Shown one piece after another: positions 1-9,171 of a stretch of DNA of 53,024 bases. The number at the start of each line of letters is the position of its first letter. Position 1 is the first letter of the stretch. Location: assembly GCA_964388275.1 (NCBI GenBank), contig CAYLZD010000030.1:1-53024 (forward strand), read 5' to 3'. A model generated the notes under the pieces. The model was not told where the DNA came from. It ran no database searches and saw only the letters and a program-made list of their open reading frames with translations. The stretch is from JARYLZ01 sp964388275 (lineage in GTDB: Bacteria > Bacteroidota > Ignavibacteria > SZUA-365). Both the position numbers and the translations under genes were made by a program.

Positions 1-1842
1 GTTTACGCCGCGGGCGACACCGACAGCATGAATTTTCCGGTGCTGAACCCCTGGCAGCAATGGTGGTCGGGCGAGTACGACCTGATCATCACCAGGTACT
101 CGTCTTCCGGAACACTGGACTGGGCGACGTTTTACGGAGGCAGTCTCGACGAAGCCCACTGGGCCGAGGCCGGACTGGCGGTCGATTCATACGGGAATTC
201 CGTGGTCGCCTCCGACACCTACTCGGCGAATTTTCCTGTAAGCGCGAATCCATGGCAACCTGTGAAAGCTCAGTATTCCGACGCGGTGCTCATCAAACTG
301 GACGCCAACGGACAGCGTATCTGGGCGACGCATTTCGGCGGGAACTGGGATGAAACCGCCTCCGCCGCCGCCTTGACGGCATCGTCCTCCATTCTTATCT
401 GCGGTTGGACTCAGAGCACGAATATCTCGACACCCGGCTGTTTCCAAAGCGCAAACGCGGGTTGGTCGGATGCATTCATAGGGGAGTTCAGCTCCTCCGG
501 CCAGCTCGTTTGGTGCTCGTATCTGGGCGGCGCGGGCATCGACATGGCCGGCGACTTGACCGTCACTGCCAACGGCGACCTGGCCGTCACGGGTGAAACC
601 CAAAGCGGGAATTTCCCCGTAAGCGCGGGGGCTTTTCAAAACACATTGAACGGATACTCCGACGTGTTCGTCTCGCAGTTCTCATCGGCGGGCGCCCTCC
701 AATGGTCCACGTATTGCGGTGGATCCGGATCCGAGCAAGGCAATGCCATCTGCGCCGACGGTTACAACAGCGTCCTGGTCGGCGGCCGCAGCACCAGCGT
801 AAATTTCCCCGTGTCGAACGCTCTTCAAAGCGCTCACGGCGGAAGTTCGGACGGAATTGTCGTGAAATTCTCATCGAGCGGCGCGCGCGTGTGGTCGACC
901 TATCTTGGGGGCGGCGCCTTCGACAATCTCCGGGCCATGACTGCCGAGAGTAGCGGGACGGTGTATGTGTGCGGCAACACGGAGAGCGCGAATTTTCCCG
1001 TATTGAATTCCTATCAACCGGCATACGCCGGAAATCAGGATGCCTGCATCACGGCCCTTTCCGCGAACTGCGCTCTCCTCTGGTCCACCTACTACGGGGG
1101 CGGCGCCATCGAAGCGATCATGTCGGCGGCATTAGGACCGAGCGGCGAACTCGTCACCGCCGGGTTTACAACGAGCGTGAATCTGCCTACAATTTCACCG
1201 CAGCAGAGCGCAAACGGAGGATATTACGATGGATTCATCGCCGTTTTCGGACAAGGCGGGAGTTTTCCCGTCGAGTTATCGAGTTTCACCGCCAAGGCCG
1301 CCGGCGACGACGTGCTGCTCGAATGGGAGACGGCGCGGGAATGCGGAAATGCAGGATTTTACATTGAACGTTCGAGAGGAGTGGAACCTTTCTCCTGGAG
1401 TCGAATCGCCTTCACAGCAGGCGGCGGAAATTCTTCAATGCGGAAAGCGTGGTCGCACCTCGATTTGAAACCATGGGAAGGCGCTGAGACGGCCGCGCTG
1501 TATTACCGTCTTAGACAGGTGGATGCTGACGGACGCGAACAGGTTTTTCCTTCCATATGCGTGATGCGCGGCGATGGAATTCCGGAGCCGCTGATCCGCG
1601 GTATATTCCCCATACCGGCTGCGGACGAAGTATCGATAGCGCTCCATTCACAGGCCGGACGGAACACGGAGGTTTCTCTGCAGGACGCGCTCGGAAGGAC
1701 TATACTGACGAGAGAGCATGCGCCGGGAACTGGTCCCGGTATTATATCCGTCGAAACCCGCGGTTTACCGGCGGGCGCATATTATCTGGCGCTGCGCGGC
1801 GCCGGCATTTTCGAGGTCAGACGCATCCTGATCAGGAGATGA
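1..1842 (+). CDS. SBBP-repeat secreted protein with T9SS C-terminal sorting domain (5' partial)
   Basis: The reading frame is open from the first base, so the true start lies to the left; an internal ATG at 28 is not needed as a start. About seven repeats of 55-60 residues follow one another, each with a Y-GG strand (FYGG, YLGG, YCGG, YYGG) and an NFPV...Q motif. This is the SBBP beta-propeller-type repeat common in secreted proteins of Bacteroidota relatives. From about residue 420 a linker beginning FPVELSSFTAKA leads to an Ig-like stretch. The last ~85 residues (FPIPAADEVSI, then LPAGAYYLAL and a basic IRR end) fit a type A T9SS sorting domain. The likely fate is export and anchoring at the cell surface; the ligand is unknown. 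The next gene is convergent. Confidence 0.85.
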   Translation, partial: VYAAGDTDSMNFPVLNPWQQWWSGEYDLIITRYSSSGTLDWATFYGGSLDEAHWAEAGLAVDSYGNSVVASDTYSANFPVSANPWQPVKAQYSDAVLIKLDANGQRIWATHFGGNWDETASAAALTASSSILICGWTQSTNISTPGCFQSANAGWSDAFIGEFSSSGQLVWCSYLGGAGIDMAGDLTVTANGDLAVTGETQSGNFPVSAGAFQNTLNGYSDVFVSQFSSAGALQWSTYCGGSGSEQGNAICADGYNSVLVGGRSTSVNFPVSNALQSAHGGSSDGIVVKFSSSGARVWSTYLGGGAFDNLRAMTAESSGTVYVCGNTESANFPVLNSYQPAYAGNQDACITALSANCALLWSTYYGGGAIEAIMSAALGPSGELVTAGFTTSVNLPTISPQQSANGGYYDGFIAVFGQGGSFPVELSSFTAKAAGDDVLLEWETARECGNAGFYIERSRGVEPFSWSRIAFTAGGGNSSMRKAWSHLDLKPWEGAETAALYYRLRQVDADGREQVFPSICVMRGDGIPEPLIRGIFPIPAADEVSIALHSQAGRNTEVSLQDALGRTILTREHAPGTGPGIISVETRGLPAGAYYLALRGAGIFEVRRILIRR

Positions 1843-1984
1843 CGCAGAATCCGTCCTCAATTCTTGAACGTGGAGAAATAACGTCAACTGACATTCCAGG
1901 CATAAAATCTGCTGAAAGATCAGCATCGCCCCCGACAATGTATCCGAGTGTCGGAGAGTCCAATCGGCTGATCCTCCATCCTTC

Positions 1985-3328
1985 TCACCCCCAGGCGCCG
2001 GCGTTCGACAGCGAAGTGCCGGCTGCATCGAAGCTCCGCAGTATTCTGCTCCGCGATGCAGAAGGAGCGACGGCTATCCTGAACGCACGCAGAGCGGTTT
2101 CACGCAACAGAGCGGGGGCTGCGCGCGTGGAGGAGTAGAGACGGCAAAGCGGCTCGTCCCGCTGCACCCGGTCACCGCTTTTTTTGGATAAAACTATGCC
2201 GGCGGTCGCGTCGACTCCCGCGCCCGCGACCTTGCGGCCTGCGCCGAGTTCGAGCGCGAGCTCGCCGAGCATGCGCGCGTTGATTCCGGCAACGTAGCCG
2301 TCCGCCGGGGCAGAGACTTCGGCAGTCGAGGATGCGGAGGGATAGCGGAGCGGCTCCTCGATGTATCCTGTATCGCCTCCATGCGCGCGGACCAATTCGA
2401 GGAATTTCAAATAGGCGGCGCCGCTGTTCAGTAGTTCGCGGGCCTTTTTTCGGCCTTCCTCGTCGTCAGCGGCCTTGCCTCCTTCGGCGATCATGGCGCC
2501 CGCCAATGCGATTGTCACCTCCATCAGGTCCGGGGACGGAATTCCCCTGAGACAATCGATCACTTCAGCCACTTCCAGCCACACCCCAATCGCGCGGCCC
2601 AGCGGTTCGTTCATATCCGTGATGAATCCCCGCGTCGGGAGACCGAAATGCCCTCCGATGCCGCAGAGCAGCGCGGAAAGTTCGTTCGCCTGTTTTTCGC
2701 TCTCCATGAAAGCCCCGGCGCCGGTTTTCACATCTAGTATCAGAGCGTCGGCGCCGCCTGCAATTTTTTTGCTCATGATGCTCGCTGCTATGAAGGGAAG
2801 TATCTCAACCGTGCCGGTTACGTCCCTGAGCGCGTAGACCCGCCTGTCCAGGGGCGCCAGGGTCTCGCTCTGCCCGGCCATCACGGCGCCCGTCGTCAGG
2901 AGAATTTCGGTGAAGCGCGCAGCGTCGAGATCGGTGACGAAGCCCGGGATGCTCTCGAGCTTGTCGAGCGTTCCGCCTGTGTGCGCCAGGGAACGGCCGG
3001 ATATCATGGGTACCGGGACTCCGGCCGCTGCGACGATTGGCGCGAGAAGGAGGGATGTCTTGTCGCCCACGCCGCCGGTCGAATGCTTGTCGACCTTGCG
3101 CCCGCCGATCCGGGACAGGTCAATTCTCGTTCCTGAATCCAGGAAAATCCGTGTAAGGTCGGCAGTTTCTCTGAAACTCATTCCGGCGTGAAATACGGCC
3201 ATGAGGAAGGCGCTCATCTGGGCCTCGCTCACATCGCCATGCATATAGCCGTCCATGAAAATGCGGATTTCCTCATCGTCGAGTTCTCCGCCATCGCGCT
3301 TTTTGAGTATCAGTTCCCTGGGATTCAT
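1985..3328 (-). CDS. deoA: Pyrimidine-nucleoside (thymidine) phosphorylase
   Basis: Cleaves thymidine or uridine with phosphate to the base and (deoxy)ribose-1-phosphate in pyrimidine salvage. The 447-residue length suits this family. The N-terminal helical domain starts MNPRELILKKRDGGEL. The family signature SGRSLAHTGGTLDKLES appears about one quarter in, preceded by KHSTGGVGDKTS, the phosphate-binding loop. The C-terminal region has the usual alpha/beta lobe. I chose ATG 3328 rather than the longer frame because a GAGGAA ribosome-binding site sits just ahead of it and homologues begin here. Whether it prefers thymidine or accepts both nucleosides cannot be read from the sequence. It stands alone, convergent with the secreted-protein gene. 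Confidence 0.93.
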   Translation of the reverse strand: MNPRELILKKRDGGELDDEEIRIFMDGYMHGDVSEAQMSAFLMAVFHAGMSFRETADLTRIFLDSGTRIDLSRIGGRKVDKHSTGGVGDKTSLLLAPIVAAAGVPVPMISGRSLAHTGGTLDKLESIPGFVTDLDAARFTEILLTTGAVMAGQSETLAPLDRRVYALRDVTGTVEILPFIAASIMSKKIAGGADALILDVKTGAGAFMESEKQANELSALLCGIGGHFGLPTRGFITDMNEPLGRAIGVWLEVAEVIDCLRGIPSPDLMEVTIALAGAMIAEGGKAADDEEGRKKARELLNSGAAYLKFLELVRAHGGDTGYIEEPLRYPSASSTAEVSAPADGYVAGINARMLGELALELGAGRKVAGAGVDATAGIVLSKKSGDRVQRDEPLCRLYSSTRAAPALLRETALRAFRIAVAPSASRSRILRSFDAAGTSLSNAGAWG

Positions 3329-3834
3329 TTCCGGTTCCTCGGATTCAAGTGTAATAAAAGTTGCCGATAGGAGCAACGGGGCATCATCGGCCTTCATCCG
3401 AGACCGATGCATCCGCCGACGAGAGCCGGGAGCTCAACACTTCGACCGCCGCCCCCGCTGCATCCCGGAGCATCCGCCATTCAGCGTTTGCTCGACTACG
3501 CATCGTATTATCGGCTTCTTTCAAGATGCATTTGCAGCAAATATTCGGTACATTTCAAAGCAGTATCATCCAACCCGGCAGACAACACTTCGATACCGCT
3601 CCGGTATGCCCTCCGCCTCCCCAATATGATCCTGGAAATGCTTGGATATCATCCAACCGGATTACAAAGCCACGACACCGCTCGATGCCTGAGCGGCAGG
3701 GACGAGGCGGTGGAAATGATCGGTTGCACCTTGCCGCGTTTGCGGACGACATTTAGAATAATGCCTTGATAAGTCAATTGCACCGGCCGGCCGCGGCTGA
3801 ATCACGGCCCGCCTCATAAAACCTGCGCAAACCA
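3329..3834. other. Intergenic region between divergent genes
   Basis: This 506-base stretch holds no credible gene. The short frames in it have no family resemblance and unnatural composition. Its only recognisable element is a promoter-like sequence at 3731-3759 facing the plus-strand operon. Leader sequence for the phosphorylase gene lies at the left end. Confidence 0.6.
3731..3759 (+). promoter_or_regulatory. Candidate sigma-70 promoter for the 3835-7979 operon
   Basis: TTGCCG and TAGAAT are separated by 17 bases, matching the -35/-10 consensus at 4 of 6 and 5 of 6 positions. The site lies 75 bases before the first start codon in a non-coding region. Only sequence similarity supports it. 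Confidence 0.4.
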
Positions 3835-4341
3835 ATGGCCGCTGAAATGGCACCGGGCGACAAGTTCCTTCAGAAAGCGCTGCATTCACCACGAGAGCGG
3901 CTGTCAATCATACTCTGGCTGGCGGCCGCGCACTCTTTTTTCGTCGGTCTGGGATTGATGTTGTTCCCGGATTCCTGGCTGTCATTCTTCGGTTTCGCCG
4001 AGGGCGGGGAAAGGTTCTTTCGTGTGCAGGCCGGAATATTCCACATTGTCATGGTCGTGGCGTATACAATGGGAGCAAAGCGCTGTTCGGAGGCTTCCGA
4101 CGCGGTGCTCATCGCAATGGGGGCCAAACTCGTGGCCACCGTGTTCCTGCTGCTCTATTTCGTATTCATAAGCCGGATCTGGATGGTCCTGCTTTCCGCC
4201 GTCCTCGACGGCGTGTTGGGACTGATGATTTTCGGGGCTTTTATTTCCTGCCGCAGATGCGCGAAAAGAAGGGCGGAGGATCGACGGAATCTGGCGCTCG
4301 CCGATCAACCGGAAGAAGGCGCGCTCGCTTCGCATTCGTAA
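3835..4341 (+). CDS. Small integral membrane protein of unknown function
   Basis: A 168-residue protein with four predicted hydrophobic helices, at about residues 22-42, 62-82, 90-108 and 112-135. A basic, cysteine-containing tail (SCRRCAKRRAEDRR) follows and is presumably cytoplasmic. I do not recognise a family with certainty; the layout recalls small four-helix DoxX-like or DUF-type membrane proteins. It is the first gene of a plus-strand run with the epimerase (16-base gap) and the histidine kinase, so a role in the same envelope or signalling process is possible. No good ribosome-binding site marks the start; a second ATG at 3847 could also be used. Confidence 0.65.
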   Translation: MAAEMAPGDKFLQKALHSPRERLSIILWLAAAHSFFVGLGLMLFPDSWLSFFGFAEGGERFFRVQAGIFHIVMVVAYTMGAKRCSEASDAVLIAMGAKLVATVFLLLYFVFISRIWMVLLSAVLDGVLGLMIFGAFISCRRCAKRRAEDRRNLALADQPEEGALASHS

Positions 4342-4357
4342 CGCAGACGAGGACCGC

Positions 4358-5959
4358 ATGAGACACATTCCGACAATCGTGATAACCGGCGCGTCCGGAC
4401 TCATCGGAAGAACGCTGCTGGACGAATGGAAGAACGACTGCAGAATCTTCGCCATCGCCCGACGCAGCCAGCAGGAATGCGGAGCGCCTATACATCCGAA
4501 CATCGCCTGGATGCGGGCGGACGTGTCGGATATAGAACGCCTCGGCGAGAAATTCCGTGAGATCGCCACCGCGGGCGGCGCCGACCTGATCTTCCATCTC
4601 GCAGCGTTCTATGACTTCAGCGGAGAGCGCCATCCCGAGTACTACTCGACGAACGTGATCGGCACAAGAAATGTCCTGCATCTCGCGGCCGATCTGAATC
4701 CGCGTCTTCTCTTGTTCGCAAGCTCCGTTGCGGCTTGCGAATATCCTCCCGAAGGAGACTCCATCGACGAGAACACGCCGCCCGACGGCGAGCATATATA
4801 TTCCTGGAGCAAACGCGAAGGAGAAAAGCTCATACGCGATCCGAAAAATACGGTGCGCTCCTGCATCGTCAGACTGGGCGCTGTTTACACCGATTGGTGC
4901 GAGTATCCACCGCTCTACGCCCTGATGCTTTCCTGGCTGAAGAGCAACTGGAAATCGAGAATCCTGGCCGGCAAGGGTGAAACCGCGATCCCGTACATAC
5001 ATATCAGGGATATTCTCGGTTTCTTCACGCACGTCATTGAAAATATCGATTCGATACCCGATAAATCCATTCTTCAGGCGTGCACCTGCGGGTCCACATC
5101 GCACAGGGAATTGTTCGAACTGGCGACGCGCCACTATTTCGGAGAGATGAAGCGGCCGATGTTCATGCCGGTATTCGCCGCCAGGTTCGGACTGAACATG
5201 CTGAGATTCCTCGGGCGCATCACGGGCGAGATTCCGTTCGAACATCCCTGGATGCTCTCCCATGTGGACAGAAGGTTGAACGTCGACGCTTCGCGCACTT
5301 ACCGGCTCCTGAACTGGTCTCCGAATCCGCGCCACGCTCTCGAACGCCGTATCCGATATCTGATCGCGCACTTCAAGACGGAACCTCTGGTATGGCATTC
5401 CACAAACCTCCGCGCCTCGCGCAAGGAGCGCGAAAGACCGGAACTGCGCATATACCACATGCTGGCGATGCTCGAGGAAACCGTCAGTGAAGCTGCCCTG
5501 GTTTCGCTTCTGCTCAGGAACGACCAGCACACCGGCAGATTGCGAGCCATGGAGAGGAACGAGACGCTCTGGTTCACGCGCATGCTCTACAGATTGCTCC
5601 TGACTTCGATACACAGCGGAAACACGATGCTGCTGAGAAACTACTTCGAGATTTCGTCCGAAGGCCGCATCGCCGCCGGATACGGAACCGACGAACTCAT
5701 CGCCATCCTCAGCGCCCTCAACGAGGCAATCCTCCTCAACGCGGCGGGATGGGACGAGCCGCGTCCTTCCAAAACCACGCTGCATCATTGCATTACGACG
5801 CCGATAGAATTCGCCATCGACGAGATCGAGTTCCAACGCGAGAGCGGGATGGCTATTCACGGGACAGGGGAACGGAGCGGCGGCGAAACCGCCGAAACGG
5901 ACGACGCCCGCAAACAGCTCGAGGAAACCATCTGGAACTGCCTCGTGCAACGGAGATAG
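4358..5959 (+). CDS. NAD-dependent epimerase/dehydratase (extended SDR) with extra C-terminal domain
   Basis: Residues 1-330 form an extended short-chain dehydrogenase/reductase. The NAD-binding loop GASGLIG is at 11-17, a HLAA segment at about 87, a serine at the end of a FASS strand, and the catalytic YSWSK (Y-x3-K) near 148-152. Such enzymes act on nucleotide sugars or on sterol- and flavonol-type carbonyls; the substrate cannot be told here. Residues from about 345 to 533 are not part of the SDR fold. They look all-helical, with segments such as RMLYRLLLTSIHSG and TDELIAILSALNEAIL that recall sensor helical bundles (RsbRD-N-like), though that comparison is by eye only. The gene lies directly ahead of a histidine kinase gene (22-base gap). 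Confidence 0.8.
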   Translation: MRHIPTIVITGASGLIGRTLLDEWKNDCRIFAIARRSQQECGAPIHPNIAWMRADVSDIERLGEKFREIATAGGADLIFHLAAFYDFSGERHPEYYSTNVIGTRNVLHLAADLNPRLLLFASSVAACEYPPEGDSIDENTPPDGEHIYSWSKREGEKLIRDPKNTVRSCIVRLGAVYTDWCEYPPLYALMLSWLKSNWKSRILAGKGETAIPYIHIRDILGFFTHVIENIDSIPDKSILQACTCGSTSHRELFELATRHYFGEMKRPMFMPVFAARFGLNMLRFLGRITGEIPFEHPWMLSHVDRRLNVDASRTYRLLNWSPNPRHALERRIRYLIAHFKTEPLVWHSTNLRASRKERERPELRIYHMLAMLEETVSEAALVSLLLRNDQHTGRLRAMERNETLWFTRMLYRLLLTSIHSGNTMLLRNYFEISSEGRIAAGYGTDELIAILSALNEAILLNAAGWDEPRPSKTTLHHCITTPIEFAIDEIEFQRESGMAIHGTGERSGGETAETDDARKQLEETIWNCLVQRR

Positions 5960-5981
5960 AGGTCCGGACAGGAATCACCCC

Positions 5982-7979
5982 GTGAGAATGAAGCTGCGGA
6001 CCATTCAGATTCTCGCATACGCTCTTGTCGCCGCCGTGACCGGAGTATGCGTCATATACGCGGGTTTCACATTCATGACGGACATAGTCGTGGACGAAGC
6101 GCGGCTGCGCGTACAGATGGATCTGAACTCCGCTTGGACCGCATATCGGGACGAAGCGGCGCAGATCCAGGCCAATCTCAGCCTCATCGCGCAGAAGGAA
6201 ATACTGCGCTCGGCGCTTTCCCGGAAAATTCCGCCTGCCGCGGTCACCACAAGGCTCGAGGAGCTGAAGAGGCGCTACAACCTCGATTTTCTCATTCTCG
6301 CCGACAAGGGCGGCAATGTCCTCGCAGGATCCACCAGGTCCGTGACGTCGGGAAATCCCGTGCGTCATGATCCCGTCATCGACGCCGCCCTCGCCGGCGA
6401 CATGGCGCAGGGCACGGTGCTGATCCCGCCGGGCGATCTGCGCAGAATGGGCGGCGGACTCGCCGAACGCGCATACATACACATCGTGCGCACGGAGAAA
6501 GCGCTGCCGAGACGGCAGGACGCCGAGGACAGGGGCCTGGCGCTGGAGACCGCGGCGCCCATACTCGGCCGCAACGACGAGACTGCCGGCATTCTCTACG
6601 GAGGAGTGCTGCTGAGCAGGCGATATGCTCTCGTGGACACAATTCGAAACTCGGTTTTCGGATCCACGAGCTACAAGGGCAAACCGGTCGGGACGGTGAC
6701 GATTTTCCTCTGGGATGTGCGCATCGCCACCAATGTCATTCAGGCCGACAGCACGAGAGCCGTCGGCACTCGAGTGTCGGAGGAAGTCTACAGGACGGTG
6801 CTCGAACGCGGCGAGCGCTTCAACAGCCGGGCTTTCGTGGTGAACGATTGGTATCTCTCGGCGTACGATCCGATACGGGATCCGAACGGACAGGTCATCG
6901 GCATGCTTTACGTCGGGCTCCTGGAGCAGAAGTATCTGGACATCCGCTCGGACCTGGTCCAGCAGTTCCTGATCATCGGCATATTAGGCCTGATGTTGTC
7001 CATCGGAATGGCGGTGTATTTTTCCGAGAGGATACGAAGGCCGATCATGAAGCTGGTGGAAGCGACCCGCCTCCTGTCATCCGGCCGTCTCGATACGCGC
7101 GTGGAGATACCGGGCGGCAGCAGCGAGGCGCTCGAACTGGCGCAGGCGTTCAACGCCATGGCCGAGTCCCTGGAAACGCGGAACCGGGAGTTGCAGGAGG
7201 CCTCGGTCAAGCTGAAAAAGGCGTACACGGAAGCCGATGAAAAAAACCATGCGTATATGGAAATGCTCGGTTTCGTGACGCACGAGCTCAAATCCCCGCT
7301 CGCTTCCATCGTTTTCGGGATCGCTTCGCTGCGCGAACGTCTGCTCGGCCCGCTGAACGAACAGCAGGCGACCATATTGAAGGCCTGTTCCAACAGCGCT
7401 GATTACCTGAATTTCACCATAGGCAACTTTCTCAATCTGGGACGGATAGAAGAAGGGGGTTTGAAACTCAAGCTCCGTAGAGTGAGCATGAAAGACGACA
7501 TCAGCGATCCGGTCGCCATGCGGCTTTCGGAGATGGCGGCCGACAACGGCATGTTCATACGTTGCGAGATTCCTCCCGATCTGGAACTCCTCTGCGATCC
7601 CGATCTCGTCGCCTCCGTGTTCCAGAACCTGGTTTCAAATGCCGTCAAATACGGCAAACCGGGCAGCTACATCATTATATCCGTGAAAACGGACCGCATT
7701 GTTGGAATGCACAATTTTTCAGTATACAACCAGGGTCCGGGTTTCAACGCCGAGCAATCCCGCCGACTGTTCGAGAAATTCTCACGCTTCACAGCGGGAA
7801 ATTTCAGCACCAAGTCCGGCACCGGTCTCGGTCTTTTCGTGACCAAGAACATAGTCAGGATGCACGGCGGCGCTATCAGGGCGGAATCGGCGCCCGGACG
7901 CTGGGCAAGGTTCATCGTTTCCCTGCCGATCGGCTCATCGGTTCCCGAGGAACCGGAGGGAGACGGAGATAGGGAATGA
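5982..7979 (+). CDS. Cache-HAMP sensor histidine kinase
   Basis: A 665-residue membrane sensor. A first transmembrane helix (about 7-30) leads into a large extracytoplasmic Cache-type domain (about 35-325). A second helix (about 328-348), a HAMP domain and a short coiled coil (ETRNRELQEASVKLKKAY) follow. The HisKA domain has the phospho-acceptor in FVTHELKSPL (His near 432). The HATPase domain carries the N-box SNAVKYG and the G-box SGTGLGLF near 612. The start is GTG 5982 with GGAA ahead; ATG 5988 is an alternative. The 3' end is one base from the end of a convergent response-regulator gene, its most likely partner. The position beside the hydrogenase/Hdr operon suggests it senses a small molecule or redox-related signal, which is inference. 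Confidence 0.92.
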   Translation: MRMKLRTIQILAYALVAAVTGVCVIYAGFTFMTDIVVDEARLRVQMDLNSAWTAYRDEAAQIQANLSLIAQKEILRSALSRKIPPAAVTTRLEELKRRYNLDFLILADKGGNVLAGSTRSVTSGNPVRHDPVIDAALAGDMAQGTVLIPPGDLRRMGGGLAERAYIHIVRTEKALPRRQDAEDRGLALETAAPILGRNDETAGILYGGVLLSRRYALVDTIRNSVFGSTSYKGKPVGTVTIFLWDVRIATNVIQADSTRAVGTRVSEEVYRTVLERGERFNSRAFVVNDWYLSAYDPIRDPNGQVIGMLYVGLLEQKYLDIRSDLVQQFLIIGILGLMLSIGMAVYFSERIRRPIMKLVEATRLLSSGRLDTRVEIPGGSSEALELAQAFNAMAESLETRNRELQEASVKLKKAYTEADEKNHAYMEMLGFVTHELKSPLASIVFGIASLRERLLGPLNEQQATILKACSNSADYLNFTIGNFLNLGRIEEGGLKLKLRRVSMKDDISDPVAMRLSEMAADNGMFIRCEIPPDLELLCDPDLVASVFQNLVSNAVKYGKPGSYIIISVKTDRIVGMHNFSVYNQGPGFNAEQSRRLFEKFSRFTAGNFSTKSGTGLGLFVTKNIVRMHGGAIRAESAPGRWARFIVSLPIGSSVPEEPEGDGDRE

Positions 7980-7980
7980 G

Positions 7981-8445
7981 CTACCGCGACTCCGCCAAGT
8001 CATCTTCCTCGCGCTCCTCGGCGTCCCACCCAGAACCGGCGAACAACTCCTCGATCTTGGCGAACAATTCGGAAGGTTTCACCGGTTTTTCGATAAACGC
8101 GTCGACAGGCAGCAGCGCGGTGCCTACACGGCCGCCGAAATCGACGGCTGTTTTCGTCGTCACGCTGGTCAGCATCAGTATCGGAACATTTTCATATCGC
8201 TTGTAGGGCGATTGCGGATCGGCCGTGCGCAGCTCGCTGATGATGCGAAAACCGGCGACGAAGTCCTCCATAATCACGTCCAGTATTATGAGGTCCGGCC
8301 TCACCTCCCTGATAACTTCCAGCCCTTCCGTGGCGGTGTGGGCCGCAAAAAAGGCGTAGCCCTTGGCTTCCAGCACCATTCTGAGGACATTCACCAGATC
8401 GACATCGTCGTCTATCATCAGAATCCGCCTCGAGGCAGCATCCAT
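7981..8445 (-). CDS. Single-domain response regulator (CheY-like)
   Basis: A receiver domain with almost nothing else, 154 residues. The acidic pair is in MIDDD near residue 10, the phospho-acceptor aspartate is in LIILDVIM near 58, and the conserved threonine (MLTS) and lysine (EKPV) follow. About 20 acidic residues (EEREEDD) close the protein. There is no DNA-binding domain, so it must act through a protein partner or relay. ATG 8445 is chosen over the longer frame because AGGAG precedes it and the receiver fold starts there. The gene ends tail-to-tail with the Cache histidine kinase. It lies downstream of the hydrogenase operon on the same strand, separated by a hairpin. Confidence 0.9.
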   Translation of the reverse strand: MDAASRRILMIDDDVDLVNVLRMVLEAKGYAFFAAHTATEGLEVIREVRPDLIILDVIMEDFVAGFRIISELRTADPQSPYKRYENVPILMLTSVTTKTAVDFGGRVGTALLPVDAFIEKPVKPSELFAKIEELFAGSGWDAEEREEDDLAESR

Positions 8446-8519
8446 ATTCCTTGCTCCTGTCAGGTGCGTGTGTGAAGGTTTCGAGCGGCGCTTCGCAGGG
8501 CCGTGCGGTCTCTTCAGAA

Positions 8520-8545
8520 GGCGTCCGCCCGAGGAAGCGGACGCC
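8520..8545 (-). terminator. GC-rich hairpin after the hydrogenase operon
   Basis: GGCGTCCGC and GCGGACGCC form a perfect 9-base-pair stem with an 8-base loop, between the protease gene stop and the response-regulator start. The tail on the minus strand is only TTCT, so it may end or attenuate transcription or protect a 3' end rather than act as a classical intrinsic terminator. Confidence 0.5.
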
Positions 8546-8652
8546 GCCGATCGGCGCACGGCAACGATTTCAAGTTACGAAAAATCGCGCCGAAGAGCGA
8601 CAGCGCAGGTTCAGGAGGCGCGCCGGTCTTCCATGAAAAGAGTAATCAGGAT

Positions 8653-9171
8653 CTAATGATCCCGATCCGGACCACCGCCGCGGGCGTCCGCGCCTTCCGC
8701 CAGCATTTGCACGGCTCTGTCGACGAACGCCGGGAGCGCCGCCGCCACTTCGGTCGAAAGACCTTCGCGGATCACGTGCGGATCCGCCACTTCCATTGCG
8801 AGAATCCGGATTTCACGGGGAAAACGGAGATCCAGGGCTTCAGCCATGGCCAGCACTTCGGGAAGGCCCGCGTAATGAGGACTCGGCGCCGTGATCTTGC
8901 GGAAGTCGTCCCGGCTCATCTCCAGTATGACGCCCGGAGAGCGCAGGCCGGTCATCACCGAATCCAGGATCAGGGCGGAATCATATCCTTCGAGCAGTTC
9001 CAGCAGAGCGAGTCCCGCCTCGGATGATTCCTTGACTTCCGTTCCCCCGCGCACGCGGTCGCGCAGCAGGCGGGCCGCCTCGATGCCCACGCCGTCATCG
9101 CCGAGTATGTCGTTGCCTAGGCAGAGAACAACCGTTTTCACACGGTCCTCATACGTGATCTTTCCGGTCAT
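8653..9171 (-). CDS. [NiFe]-hydrogenase maturation protease
   Basis: Cleaves the C-terminal extension of the hydrogenase large subunit after nickel insertion. The family motif GNDILGDDGVG is at residues 19-29. The presumed nickel-sensing residues of HybD/HycI-type proteases are matched by Asp21, Asp70 (LILDS) and His99 (SPHYAG). The 172-residue length is usual. The gene starts directly after the stop codon of the large-subunit gene, so the two are translationally linked; the neighbour carries the expected cleavage site. It closes the operon. No hypA-F genes are in the window, so the rest of maturation must be encoded elsewhere. Confidence 0.92.
   Translation of the reverse strand: MTGKITYEDRVKTVVLCLGNDILGDDGVGIEAARLLRDRVRGGTEVKESSEAGLALLELLEGYDSALILDSVMTGLRSPGVILEMSRDDFRKITAPSPHYAGLPEVLAMAEALDLRFPREIRILAMEVADPHVIREGLSTEVAAALPAFVDRAVQMLAEGADARGGGPDRDH

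Noticed and set aside
3407..3769. 120-codon frame in the 3329-3834 gap
   Set aside because: No ribosome-binding site, no motifs, and proline/arginine/serine-biased composition unlike the neighbouring genes.
4241..5950. Minus-strand open frame of 569 codons
   Set aside because: Antisense to the epimerase gene, with no family features of its own.
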